The notes below the pieces were generated by a model. It was not told the origin of the DNA and did no database searches. It worked only from the letters and a program-made list of their open reading frames with translations. Shown piece after piece: positions 35,565 to 46,839 of a DNA stretch of 64,000 bases (position 1 is the first letter of the stretch; every line of letters begins with the position of its first letter). The stretch is from NCBI GenBank assembly GCA_023375675.1, contig JALQBC010000023.1:186001-250000 (forward strand). The letters are read 5' to 3'. Origin of the DNA: Cytospora piceicola (Eukaryota > Ascomycota > Sordariomycetes > Diaporthales > Cytosporaceae). Made by a program: the position numbers and the translations under genes.

Positions 35565-36623
35565 CTACTTGGAGCCTTGCACATGAACACCCAGTGTGAT
35601 TCCAGAATCGATGGGTAGGCCCGTGCCGTTAATGTAGCTCGCACTCGGGCTGCACAAGAACACGATGTAATCCGCAACCTCGTCGACCGTAGCGACGCGC
35701 TTCAGCGGTGAGACAGCCTTGATAGCTTGCTCCAGATACGGCACACGCTGCAGACTGGCGTGGTTCATGGGCGTATCGACCCATGACGGGCAGACGGCAT
35801 TGACGCGGATGTTGGACTGTATGCAATCCATTGCTTTTTGTTCGGAGACCTGTCAGTGAGGGTATTCTCAGAGAATATAGAGTCACCTACCAGCCGACTT
35901 GGTGATGCCAATGATTGCATGCTTCGAAGTTGCATAGTTCAGCATGCCTGGGGCGACAATGTACGACTGGACAGAGCCGAGAAGGACGATAGAGCCTCTG
36001 CCGAGGCTACGCGTGCTTCCGTGACGCTCACTAACGTGCGTGAGCTCGTCCTGAGTGGCCATAGCCGCCGTCACAGCGCGAACAAAGTATACTGCTCCCT
36101 TGATATTGATATCGACCGTCTGGGTGAAGACATCGAGATTCAGGTGCGGCGTGATGGCACCAGAGATGTTTCCCAGCTACGAAATGTCAGTCCTCCACTC
36201 AATACAAACGTTCATGCATGTTGATATTCCTGATGACAGATGAATTGACTCACTCCGGCACTGTTGACAGCGTAGTCAATGCGACCAAACTCCTTGACCA
36301 CCCGGCTGACCATCTCTTGTACAGCGTTCTCGTCGGCCACATCCACCTTGACAACAAGGGTCTGGTATGCAGGGTTCTTGGCATACTTCCGACTCTCCTC
36401 TGCGGCCTCCTGGGCGCCTTGCTCGTTCAAATCCGCGAAAGCGACGCCTTTGACACCAGCTTCGGCAAATGCGATCGCCGTTTCTTTGCCGATGCCTGCT
36501 GCAGCCTGTAAGTCATGAATGAGGATGGGTTAGATATAAGAAAGCTTCGTGTCGTGAAATGAGTCGAATACGTACACCTGTGACAAGGGCGAACCCAGTG
36601 TTCAGCAACATCTTGGTAGCCAT
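35565..36623 (-). CDS. Short-chain dehydrogenase/reductase
   Basis: Four exons, 36576-36623, 36254-36505, 35891-36176 and 35565-35833, giving 284 residues. Using the GTACGT donor in intron 1 restores the cofactor loop VTGAAAGIG. A NAG-like NSAG follows, then LLGSVQSY with the active-site Ser, and the catalytic Tyr181-x3-Lys185 in NYATSK. The C-terminal NAVCPSWVDTPM and the end SASYINGTGLPIDSGITLGVH are classical-SDR features. The enzyme is an NAD(P)(H)-dependent oxidoreductase, probably cytosolic. The Asp after the second strand (FADL) favours NAD(H), which is an inference. Substrate is unknown. It lies next to a decayed receptor/PKS locus, so a former role in secondary metabolism is possible but unproven. 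Confidence 0.92.
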
Positions 36624-38143
36624 GCTGGAGCTATTTTTTGCAAGAACAGATGGGGCTCAGGCGGGGTAAGTGTGCGTGCGTGCGTGCGTTTGTGTGTTGA
36701 GTAAACGGCGGTATGCCCTATTTGGATTTATATGATCGAAGGTGCTCAGAATATCATAGAGAAGAACATCGAGATCCTCAAAACATGTGTCTGAAAGAGA
36801 AGAGGGGTCGCGGCAGGTATGCCATGCTAAGCAACATCTCAACAGGCCATTTTACCCTTATCTCTGTGCCTACTCCATATCCTGCGCGAAAACGGGGGTT
36901 AACAGATACATAAACGTTGGGACTTAGGTACTTAGGTAACCTGCCTTAGTTTTTGAGGCACTACCAGGCCCACTCACCTTACGTCGGGGTCTTTTTGAAA
37001 AGGATCACGAGCATTCACTTGATTACTCTTCTACTCTAGACAAGAATAACATATAACAGAGTTTTACTACCTACACTTATCGCGAGGCAATCAGACCTAG
37101 AAATATTGTCGCTTTTATGCTTTTCCTCTGTTTTAAAAGCCGACGGTCGTTCGAGAGCATTAGGCTTTAAGCCTTTTCTCGACTAAATAAAACATAGCGA
37201 AGCCGGTAGCATTTTAGTCCCTCTAAAGTGTTCAATGCTATTCGCCCCTGCGATAATAGAAAGTACTTAGCCTTTATTGTTTTAAAAAGTATTTATATAG
37301 TTATATAATAGGATATCCAGCGAAGTTATATAAATTATAGCTATAGAAATCAAAGTACGAAGGGCTTAGATATAACTGAATATATAATAAGTATTACCTA
37401 ACATGTGTAGCCCTTTGCCTGTAATATAAATAAACACTAACCTGTAAATGCAACTTGGTGAGGGGTCTGCTAGGATCCTGTGCAAGGTGCATACTTCCAA
37501 GGGCCCACTTAGTACGATGTTGGTACATCTCGCTGTAGGCTCTTGTTTGTAGCTTACCGTTAACATGATCAATAGTACTGCCCTTATTAGACCATTGGAG
37601 AGTGGGGGGTGCGACGGAGATACATTTCTGCTGCTTAGCCGGCAGGGGCTTTACCTTTTTCTCTCGGATTTCTGTACGGATTAGAATCTTGTTTGGGTTG
37701 TCGGCCGCTTACTGACAGGCTCAAAATCATTCTTGAAATTCCTTTTTCTTGCCGTCTACCGATGTATCCGTGGCGCCTCAAGTCCTAGGAATCATGTGGC
37801 TCTGGAATATTGCCACTGGCCTTCCACCAAAAACAAGCTGGACAAGTCAAGTCGCTTATCGTTTCTAATCAAGCCAACATCGGGTACATACAGAATAGTA
37901 ACCAACAACATTTGGAGTGAACTCTCGTGCTAGAGGACTTTAGTTTGAGTTTGCATGCGAACTGTATCAAATGATTCAACCGCGACTGGGGGAAGCAAAG
38001 CAGCAGATGCAGCACAAGAAAAGGACTCTCTGCCACTCACTACATATGCTTACGAATCGGTTGTTGTAATGTTGACAAAGATAGAAGGCCTCAGGACCAA
38101 GGACTAGGTATGGTCGCTTGAACTATCATGACCTGATGTGCTT
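36624..38143. other. AT-rich intergenic region with relic DNA
   Basis: Promoter side of the dehydrogenase gene, then a markedly AT-rich interval at about 37010-37430. That interval has runs such as TTTATATAGTTATATAATAGG, compatible with a repeat-induced-mutation relic. There is a GTGCGTGC microsatellite near 36668-36690. No gene supported. Confidence 0.5.
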
Positions 38144-39253
38144 TCATAACCGTCCCTCTTCGACTGAAGTTTCGATGGTCGTATCTACACGCAAACCCTT
38201 GGTTGTACCCGAATCGATGTCTCCGCCATACGCTACATCTGCCCATATCATGCCTGATCCCAATCCAGGAGGCCAGGCGCTGACCTCGTTCGAGTCGCTT
38301 AAGATGTACGCCTCAGGCTTCTGTCTACCGTGCGTCCTCGATCGGGTCGTCATGAGCTTCTGCAGAGACAATGAAACCGCCGTATAGAACTTAGTTTGAG
38401 CCAAGGTGCGCAAAAACGGTCGAAAAACTGGAAGGCAAGCAACGACTATCCCAAACATTATCTCGGGCAAGGCCCAGATGCCAGCAAGCCAGGTATAATA
38501 GGTCACGTCGTCTGTATGTTGCAACTTCACGCAGTAACTCAAACGAATGGCCGATGATGCAATTGCGCTGGGGGGCTTGGTCAGCACAATCGTGGGTATC
38601 AATGATGGTTAAATCGGCGGGGAGGGGGGGGGGGAGATGCTCACAATATAGCTACTATGAATACATCGGAAACCGCGGCTTTATATTTCCAGGCCATGTT
38701 GAGGCGCCAGATTACCAATTGCGGTGACCAGGATGATGAGGTCCGACATCTGGACCCAGTGTTGATACTGGTGGCAGCTGTGTTCAACGCCAAGGTATCA
38801 ATACAGTGGCCACCCTGGGGCACCTGTGACTAGAGGATCCCATGCCTCGCTCAACGGTTTGCAGCCGAAGATCTCAAGAAAAGTGAAGATCACGTAGCTT
38901 ATGACGTTGGCCGTCAATAGGAATATCGTCATCCAGTATAGACTCCGCGGGGCTCTCGTAGGCATGAAGATATGGGTGTACTGCGTGATGATTGAGAGCT
39001 TGACGGAGCAGATAACCAGGCCGTATATAACAGCTCCTACGTGGTACCACTTCGTCGTGGATGACTTGTCAGCATCTTCAACGTCGCACTCATATTCTAC
39101 TGGGTATGGAAGAGCACGAATTTAGACATACGTAGAGGAAAGAACTCAAGGTTCCCAATTTCATATCCCATTGATGCACCCCAGATAGTCCATAGTGGAT
39201 AATCCGGTAGACCAACCCAACGAAACAGGCAAACAGTGCCTTACTAACCATGT
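38144..39253 (-). pseudogene. PTH11-like (fungal rhodopsin-domain) receptor relic
   Basis: Reverse-strand fragments of a fungal seven-TM rhodopsin-domain/PTH11-like protein. From the 5' side: WDMKLGTL; then VICSVKLSIITQYTHIFMP; then WMTIFLLTANVISYVIFTFLEIFGCKPLSEAWDPLV; then CIDTLALNTAATSINT; then SDLIILVTAI in another frame; then IWRLNMAWKYKAAVSDVFIVAI. After an intron (about 38572-38640) comes the intact end with DDVTYYTWLAGIWALPEIMFG. Reading continuity needs at least three frame changes near 38775-38820 and 38690-38745, and the N-terminal membrane spans are missing. Intact members are plasma-membrane receptors or receptor-like proteins for surface cues. The C-terminal exon (38144-38571) remains open. 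Sequencing errors could explain single shifts but not the missing 5' end. Confidence 0.7.
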
Positions 39254-39327
39254 CAGAAAACGGATGACCGGAGGGGGAGTCAGGAGATGTTACCCAGCCG
39301 AGCAGACGAATTCCTGGTTATCTGATA

Positions 39328-40916
39328 CGGGACGCTGTGTTCTCGGCTCCAATCTCAATCGAGGAAGACAGGTCTCAGGTGCAAAATGCACATGCGGTCA
39401 GACCACTCCCATACGGACAAGTCCTCGATCGGCTTCGAGTTCCGAGTCTATTCCAAGTTCCGAGTCTATTCCATGAGCGCCACTGGATAGTTCGAGAACT
39501 GCCGCGGATTTGTTCAAGTCATCTACGAGAATGATCGCAAGGAAGCCATGCGAGTCCGCGAACGCGAAAACACGTTCTTCTTAAAAGAAAATCGACGAGG
39601 AAGCGAAGAAATTCACCCTACAAGTACCGGGGGCCAAGATGTACGAGAATTTCATCTCCAATGGGCTTATCTACGGCCCTTCCTTCCAGGGCCTGGACAA
39701 CCTGTCTTGGGACGGCAAGCATACCGCAGTTGGAGACGTCCGATGTTTCAACTGGACAGACGAGCAGACACAAAACCATCGTCAATCCCACGTGGCACAT
39801 CCAACAACGCTGGACGCAGCTGGCCAACTCTCCTGGGTGGTTTTAACGTATGGAGCAAACCATATTCTGGCAAACGGGTTTGCAGCCACACGTATCCAGG
39901 ATATGTTTATGGCGAGCTCGGGGCTTTCGTATCCAGATACCGATCATCTACGGGTATGCAATAAGTCAGTCCTCAAAGGGCTTCGCGGTACAGATTGTTC
40001 CCTATTTGCCCTTGACCAAGCCGGCAACTTAGTCCTACAGATCTCGCATTTCGAGACCACCACCATAGGCGGAGACCTGGGACCAGTGGTCGACTTCTAT
40101 TCGATCAAAGGTGCCGAGCACCTGGAACCTTCATACGCAACTCCCTCGGGATCTTTCCTTCTTCGTGATGTTGTCCTCTGCCGCCGGCATCGTCGGATCT
40201 ATGGGACAGTCTAACTACGCAGCTGGAAACACATACCAAGATGGACTAGCGGCTCACCGGCTGGCACTTGGCGAGAAGGCTGTGTCGATAGATCTCGGGT
40301 GGATGGGTGATGTTGGCATTGTGGCCGAGAATGCAGAACTGACCAAAGGCAAAGAAGCTGTGGCAGACTTGGCACCAGTCTACGAAACGGAATATCTTGC
40401 GTTACTTGACTACTACCTCGACTCTGACCTGGTCCAAACACCAGACCAGGCACAGGCCATTATCGGCTTGGTGACACCTGCACAATTCTGGAACAGAGGC
40501 GCTGAACCTCCAGACTGGCTGATGGAGCGCCCACTTTCAGAGGGCTTTCCAGAGACTCCAAGGAGGATAGTAACGACTTTGTTGATGTCAGTGGAACGAG
40601 GTCGGATCGAAATTTGGCTGATGAGCTTGTCCGCGCCTCTTCAACAAGCGAGGCCACGAGCATCGTTGTCGAGGAATTGGTTCATAAACTGTCTAAGGCT
40701 ACCTCGACTCCGCTGGAGGATATTGATCGGACCAGGCCCCTGCATGTCTACGGTGTCGACTCACTGCTAGCTGTAGAGATCCGAAACTGGTTCGGTAAGG
40801 TTTTCAAGTCAGACGTTGCCATCTTCGATATTACAGGACAGTGTATTTTGGAGAAGATAGCAGAGACGGCAGCTGCTCAGAGTGTGTTTTTGAAGAAGCA
40901 TCAGGAGGAAGCATAG
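39328..40916 (+). pseudogene. Highly reducing polyketide synthase remnant (DH, KR end, ACP)
   Basis: Fragments of a type I reducing PKS in three reading-frame blocks. About 39435-39600: dehydratase-domain interior with RVYS and CRGFVQVIYEND, interrupted by TAG at 39488 where a Trp is expected. 39639-40100: dehydratase C-terminal half with YGPSFQGL and HPTTLDA containing the catalytic Asp. 40085-40540, another frame: end of the ketoreductase with [19 protein letters not shown] and [14 protein letters not shown] including the active Tyr. 40590-40916: acyl carrier protein with the phosphopantetheine Ser in [10 protein letters not shown], then a stop. KS, AT, methyltransferase, ER and the start of KR are absent. 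The KR directly abuts DH, so an internal deletion occurred. It cannot make a working synthase. An 18-bp tandem duplication sits at 39438-39472. Confidence 0.85.
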
Positions 40917-41950
40917 ACACTCCTGCTACGGTCATGCAAGAAATTCTTGACAGAGGTCTCGGATTTTGTTACTGGGGAGTGGGTGAGAAGCGAACAGAGG
41001 CGAGTGATGACCTGAATACGGGCCTTCCCAGAATCGAGAGGCCCTCAAAAACACGACTTCGATCTGGGGGTCGACTCAGAAACTCTTGTTGTGTAAGCTA
41101 CTGCTTACATGGACGGGCAACTCGTGCAGAGTAAGTCATAGAGCATGGACATATAGCAGTTACATAGAGGAGAGTGCAATCTCATTCGCTAGCACTTCCC
41201 GAACTACTTAAGTACTTAGGTAGGTAGTCAAGTCTGTACATCAGGGTCTGTGAGAACTCCCTGTCTGTGTCCCAATGATCTGGGGTATGTACCATGTATA
41301 ATGCGTGTTCAAGAAAGGCTTCGGGAATTACGACCCGGTCTTTCTCTCCTGCTCTTCCAAGGTTCGCCTGATATCCCTAACATACAGACAAGTTTCCGGG
41401 AGGTTCAAGTACTAACATCAATCAATCCACAAAATCCTGTATGCATACGTGATACATCTGCCGTCATTCTCCCCCAGCCTCGTGCTATATCCATGAGTTC
41501 TATCGGTTTCTATCCATTCACGGACCTATAAGATACCTACCAATCAAATAAATCCGTAGGTAGTGAGCCAAATAGCTGAGTAATATGGTCATTTTTTCAT
41601 GGTAGCGCACAGGCGCGACCATTAGATGGCGAGACGCTATCGGTTGCATTGACTTCAAACATCTCACAGATCAGTAATGACGGTTGCTTTGGTCTACCGG
41701 AACAGTTGAACTTATATTATCTGCCATCTTCACTTCTAGCACCGGAAATCACGACTTTCCTACATCTCTAGCCCTTGTTGCTCCAAATTTCACGAGGCAA
41801 CATCCATCTACCACACGACACCTACCAGAAGTCTGTATCTTGTCTTCTCCTGACAGTTCTTACAATAATATTTATTTTGCTGTGATAACAATCTTTTCTC
41901 AATCTTTCAATTAGCGACCTGAAACTCAGGAAAGGCAGCCGCATGCCAAG
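40917..41950. other. Intergenic region
   Basis: Between the PKS remnant and the Ulp1-like gene. No gene. A CTTAGGTAGGTAG motif lies at about 41214-41227; the last 200 bases are the probable promoter of the protease gene. Confidence 0.5.
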
Positions 41951-43327
41951 ATGGCCTCTGAGTTCCAGCCCGAGGAACTAACTCTGCAGGAGAAGATCTC
42001 TCTTCTCCAGCGTCCTCGTGCCAGTGCTCCTCCCCCGGAGAGAGCCCTGGGCGTTCAACATACCAACCTCTCTGCCGCCGACATAGCTGATATCACTCCT
42101 GGCCGGTGGTTGAACGATAAAGTTATCGACACCGTTCTCCGCCGGCTGACCCTGTTGCGGCCAGGGAAATTCTTCGCCATCGACCTCATCTCGTCAAGTT
42201 TGATGACCGAGATTCTCGATACCCTTGTGGACGAGGGTGAGCGCGATGTGCATACTCGGCCTGTCATGGCAAATGTGGCCATGCTCACGGGCACCAAGGG
42301 GACCGTGCTCCTGCCTTTCAATCTGGAAAACAATCACTTTCTACTGGTGGTCATTCGGCTCGCGGAAAGAGCCATCCATATTTACGACTCCATGAGGGTG
42401 TCAGACCCAAACAACGTCAACAGCCTTCTCCCTGGCTACGAGAGATTTCTCGTGGAGTTTGTAAAGAAGAGGGTGGAGTGGGTCCTTGGCTTCGAGCCAG
42501 AGGAGGTCTCGGTCATCCCGCCGGAAAGGTATAGCGTTCCCTGCCCCCAGCAGGGCAACAGCGTCGACTGCGGCGTGGCAGTGTGCCTGACGGCCCTGCA
42601 CCTCATCAGCCACCCGGAAAGCCCGTGGACATTCAGCCGTCCCCAGTTCACCATCCCGGGCATCTCGGGCAGGTACGTCAGCGACACCTACTGGCTCGCA
42701 GGGCGGAGGATAATCCTCGAGCTGTGTAAGCCGTGTGCAAACCTCTCCAAGGAGGGTGTCAAGGAGGCCTTGGAGAACACCGAGGTGGCCATCGAGCGTT
42801 CCTTCGCGAGCCTGGTCGAGACGTACGGGCGTCGCGGGCCGGAGGAGCAGTACTACGACGCCGTAGACCAGGTCATCGCCGGTGCTGATGGTGCCTTTGT
42901 GGACCCGGAGCTCCTGTGCAGCCAGCAGGATGTCGCGCCCCTCGCCATGCAGGCGAAGGCATGTCGGCAGCGGCTCACGGGGCCCATGCTCTGCGTCAAC
43001 TCGGACCTCATCGACGTCCTCAACCACGTGCGGGAGCTCGGCACGGCGCCGACGGTCGACCGGGACCTGGCCACGCAGCGCCAGGCGCCGGACGTCGTCG
43101 TGTCCGAGGAATGGGCGGCGCTCCGGCCCGAGGTCGCGAGGCTGGCCGTGTCGTACGCGTGGCACGACGTCGACGAGATCAGGAAGGCCCGGGACGACCT
43201 CGCCCGGGCGACGGGCTCGCTGGCGCGGGCCGCGGTGGAGCTGTACGAGGGGCCGGGGGCGGCCGTGCCGTCGCTTGAGGCCCTTATGGAGGACGCACAA
43301 AGGGGACATCGCGGTGGTAGTTGCTGA
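41951..43327 (+). CDS. Ulp1-family (C48) cysteine protease
   Basis: Single exon, 458 residues. The N-terminal half is a complete C48 SUMO/NEDD8-type protease domain. LSAADIADITPGRWLNDKVID is the substrate-recognition entry. The catalytic residues are His129 (NNHFLLVVI), Asp146 (IYDSM), Gln201 (PQQGNS, oxyanion) and Cys207 (NSVDCGVAVC), spaced as in yeast Ulp1. The C-terminal part (about 260-458) is helical and not recognised. The enzyme would remove or mature ubiquitin-like modifiers in the nucleus or at the nuclear envelope. Filamentous fungi carry extra Ulp1-like genes of unknown specificity beyond core Ulp1 and Ulp2, and this compact form may be one of those. Codon use shifts to very GC-rich toward the 3' end. 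The start ATG has AAGATGG context. Confidence 0.9.
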   Translation: MASEFQPEELTLQEKISLLQRPRASAPPPERALGVQHTNLSAADIADITPGRWLNDKVIDTVLRRLTLLRPGKFFAIDLISSSLMTEILDTLVDEGERDVHTRPVMANVAMLTGTKGTVLLPFNLENNHFLLVVIRLAERAIHIYDSMRVSDPNNVNSLLPGYERFLVEFVKKRVEWVLGFEPEEVSVIPPERYSVPCPQQGNSVDCGVAVCLTALHLISHPESPWTFSRPQFTIPGISGRYVSDTYWLAGRRIILELCKPCANLSKEGVKEALENTEVAIERSFASLVETYGRRGPEEQYYDAVDQVIAGADGAFVDPELLCSQQDVAPLAMQAKACRQRLTGPMLCVNSDLIDVLNHVRELGTAPTVDRDLATQRQAPDVVVSEEWAALRPEVARLAVSYAWHDVDEIRKARDDLARATGSLARAAVELYEGPGAAVPSLEALMEDAQRGHRGGSC

Positions 43328-43459
43328 GAAGGCAAGGTCTCCGAAGGGCAGACATCTGGAGGGGTAGAGGGGCAGACTGGGAAAGAGAGTTGGTATTGCG
43401 AAGGGTATATATTTTTGAGCATGATTTCAAACCCCAAGCAAGCCTGTCTGGTATTAACT

Positions 43460-43605
43460 CACCACCACCACCTCCTCCATCACCTTCTCCATCACCACCT
43501 CCATCACCACCTCCATCACCACCACTATCATCATCATTATCAGGGGGCCGGGGGACTCCATCGTCATCATTATCATCATCATCATCATTATCATCAACGA
43601 CATGG
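43460..43605. repeat. Trinucleotide repeat tract (CAC/CAT to ATC)
   Basis: CACCAC, CTCCATCAC and then ATCATC units extend over about 145 bases in the 3' flank of the Ulp1-like gene. The open frames here, made of His or Ser/Pro repeats, are a by-product. Confidence 0.85.
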
Positions 43606-44859
43606 TTTCGAATGCAAAGCGATATACCAGAATAGTGTTCTAGAATGGATACTATAGGACTTGGGCAGATTACAATCGACGAATGCTTCATTTCTACTTC
43701 TTTTATGTGATGATTACCCTGGTGCTCAACACGCCAACCTCCTCACGTCTTAGTATTCTTCGCCTATCTTTCAAGAAACTGTGTACCAGTCTATACAACA
43801 AGGCTACAGGAGAGCATCCTGGTGGAAGTGGTTACGACGTCCGGATGCTGAGCTGCTGGCACAATCCAGACGTCCATGACCAGAGCCAGCGGAAGCAGAA
43901 TCAGTATCTCATGCTTCATGACAATACCTAGGTAGTGCTACACCGATTCCATAGTGATTGTCAGGCCTAAATGCCAGACAGTTCCACGGCCCAGGACGCC
44001 GTTACCAGCTGCCTACGCAATCAAGAACACGAGAGTACAAGACATGATCACCATGGATCGTCAAGAAGACCGCCCCCCCCCCCCGAACTATGAAACCAAC
44101 GTCCAAAATAAAGGAAAATAACCCGAGGGTGGCAGGAGTGGAACAGTCCGAAGCGGCTGCCATGTGGATACGTGGAGGCGCCCTCGAGGTAAGCACGGTG
44201 GCGTCCGGGGTGTAGCTTGGCCGTTTTGGCCCGTATTGACGTGACAAAATTGCTAGACAATGTCCCAAATGGCTATACCATCAAGAATCAGTCTTCATTA
44301 TGGTTCTCAGCATATCTGCGACCTCACACACACCGCATCGCGTCACTAATGGGCATGGTGACCTGTAGATATCTTTTGGGTGGGAGAAAAGGGGGGGGGT
44401 CAGTATTGCCAGCAGTCTAGGGTTAGGGTGTGGAGATGTCGTCAGGGGGATCCCACCTACTTAATTCATACCTACTAAATGGTTGGTTGGTAGAAAGAAA
44501 AAGAAAATAAAAAAGGCGCCAGGTGAAGTCGGACTCATCTTGGCATCCGATGATGATGCTTGGAGACTCTGAAACTGTTGCAAGTCGGCGCAGGCTTGGT
44601 TGGGCTTAGACCCAAAGGCGAAGCTGAAAGGATCAAGTCTGACTAAAGTCTGACTGAAGTCAAGTGGGAGTACCGAAATAGCTAGAGAAGCCTTGGAAGT
44701 GGAAGTGGAAGTGGGAGTGCCCCGTTCCGGCCCGACCCCCAAAACCCTCTATCGAATCCATCTTTACTGTGGTAGTGCGCTTTGCACCAACGGTTATTCA
44801 AGTCGTCCAGTCCACCTTGTTGTCTCGTCGTCTTGTTTGAGTTGCCAGGACCACTACTA

Positions 44860-44942
44860 CTTAGATACACTAGGTACTAGGTATCTAATCTATCTGAAAA
44901 TCTAGGTACCTGCAGTAGGTACCTACCCTCCTAGGTAGATAT
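44860..44942. repeat. Cluster of TACCTAGGTA-like palindromes
   Basis: Within about 80 bases there are several CTAGGTA or AGGTACCT words, including TCTAGGTACCTGC and AGTAGGTACCTACC. This is the densest occurrence of a motif scattered through the window's intergenic DNA. Confidence 0.65.
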
Positions 44943-45418
44943 ACTGAAAGGAGGCTGGAGAAAGAATTCGGTACATTATGCGGCAGTGCGGGTCCGTTTT
45001 GGTCCGGAGGCCAGTTGACGGGCAGTTTGACGGGTCCAACGGGTTTGATGGGTCAGCTTGATCCTCCCGATCAGCTGCTTCTCCCACTCTCTCTTTCTCT
45101 CCTTCTTGTCAACTGTCAACCGTCAACCCAAGGCAAGACAACGAGAACAGCCAAAACAACCATCAACCTTGTTAGCATTTTGTCGCTTCAACCAATCCCT
45201 CCAAATCCCATCATCCTCCCTCCCACCCCCCCCCCCAAACGACCCTGCTACCTACCCTGCAGGCTACATACTACTAAGCTACTCTAATTGTCCTTCCCTT
45301 TTTTGCTTCCATCATACCCGTGAGTGTCTTTGCTCCTGATTGAGTCTGTTCGTCATCGCCATTGCGCATTCTCCACCTTGTCCATGAATCCTTCCCGACC
45401 GTTCTGCCCTTTTCCACA

Positions 45419-46839
45419 ATGCTGGGAATCGGCACGTCGCGCCGACTTCATGATGCTGCGACTATCATAGACAGTCCACCTCGCGTCGCCTCTCCATTTC
45501 TCTCTCGATTTCGTCTGTGTCTTTTAGCGAGCATTTCCCTCTCTTCTTTGGCCACGGCAAGCGATAGCGGCGCTGCCTTTTTATACCCAACCGGCGGCGA
45601 ATCTTTCTACAGTCTTGACTACGTCAACGTCACATACCAGTCTCATTTCGCCTCACCCTTGCTGTATACCCTTTGTAGCATCAACGGCGTCACTCGGCAG
45701 AGTACGTGCCAGCCGTCCTCTACTCCTCAGTAGCCCCTACTAACCACTTTGATCTGTGCTCAGTGCAAGCCCAAGACGCCGAACCCGACACCGGATCAGC
45801 CCTCGTCCACCTAAATGTCACTACCAACGTTCCCTGCTGGTTCGAACTGAGTCCGGGCCAGGTCGCTGGCGAGTCGGCAACCAGCGAGAAGTGGACTGTC
45901 CTGGCGAGATCTCGAGAACAAACCACCTGGAGTGCCACCGCGACAGCAACACCGGCACCGGCATCGACCTCTGTCACAATGGCCTTCGAGACATCCGCTA
46001 GGGCGGCAGGTCAGACGTCACAAAACGCCGGCAACTCCGCCATCAGTCCAGGCGGGAAGATCGGGATCGCCATAGCCGTAGCTCTTGGGGTAGTTGCATT
46101 GTCCTTACTCGGGTTTTGGGTTTGGTGGCGTCGGCGGCAAAGACGAGAAGTCGCCAAGGACATGGTTAACTTTGTGGATGGGGATATTGTCAATCTGATG
46201 GACGGAGGTCGATTCGAGAAGCGGATGAAGCCACCAAGTGCTCAATACGACCCATATCTTGGTGCCTCCAGCCAATCTACCATTTCTCCCTCCACCTACG
46301 CCGCGACGTCGATATACCAGTCAGCCCCGCCCGCCGAACAACAACAACATTACGCCCCTCCGCCTGTTCAATATCACCAGCCTACTCCGCCGATACAGCC
46401 AATAGCAGCCCCTCCACCGCCTGCAGTTACGAATGACAATGGGGCTTGGTCCGGCTTTGGAAGGCACCCATGGTCTCCGCCCGATTACGAGACTCATTCA
46501 CCGTCGTCTGAATGGAGTGCCCAGCCCGAAAGCGAGGTCCATCACGCAGTACCGCGCCCGTCTCATTCTTCGCCAGGTCGAGACACCCACGCGACCCATC
46601 CACTCGAGGCTTTGCCCGCAATTCTTCCGGAGATGAAGCCTCAAGCCGAACTGCCAGCCAGAGAAGGGTATCATGGGCATGGATACGAACAGGAGCTGCC
46701 TGCGCCACAACAAGCGCCGCCATCAAGAAACGCGCCACCCAACGGACTTGAAATAGAGGAGCAGAAATTTCTATTGGCAGATATCATCACCCTGAGGCAG
46801 CAAAGGTCGCGGCCAGGTGGCGCAGGGCCAGCAGGATGA
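45419..46839 (+). CDS. Single-pass membrane protein, Mid2-like architecture
   Basis: Two exons, 45419-45701 and 45764-46839, joined by a 62-nt intron with a CTAAC branch motif, giving 452 residues. A hydrophobic segment near residues 33-48 (LCLLASISLSSLATA) serves as signal peptide. The extracellular part of about 150 residues has Asn-glycosylation sites (NVT) and Thr/Ser/Ala-rich sequence. One membrane span at about 195-215 (IGIAIAVALGVVALSLLGFWVWW) is followed by RRRQRR stop-transfer residues. The cytosolic tail is long, rich in Pro, Gln and Ser with PPPVQYHQP-type runs. Fungal proteins of this layout include wall-stress sensors and many uncharacterised surface proteins; no WSC domain is seen. 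The second ATG of the frame (45419) was chosen for its CACAATGC context. Specific function not assigned. Confidence 0.8.

Larger units (their letters stand above)
43328..45418. other. Intergenic region with microsatellites
   Basis: About 2.1 kb without a supported gene. It holds a trinucleotide tract (43460-43605), a poly-C run (about 44073-44086), and a dense cluster of CTAGGTA/TACCTA motifs (44860-44942). The last 350 bases look like the upstream region of the membrane-protein gene. Confidence 0.5.

Noticed and set aside
36624..41000. Functional secondary-metabolite cluster
   Set aside because: Only an intact dehydrogenase remains; the PKS and the receptor gene are broken, so no working pathway is supported.
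43415..43657. His-rich frame in the 3' flank of the Ulp1-like gene
   Set aside because: Encoded entirely by a trinucleotide microsatellite.
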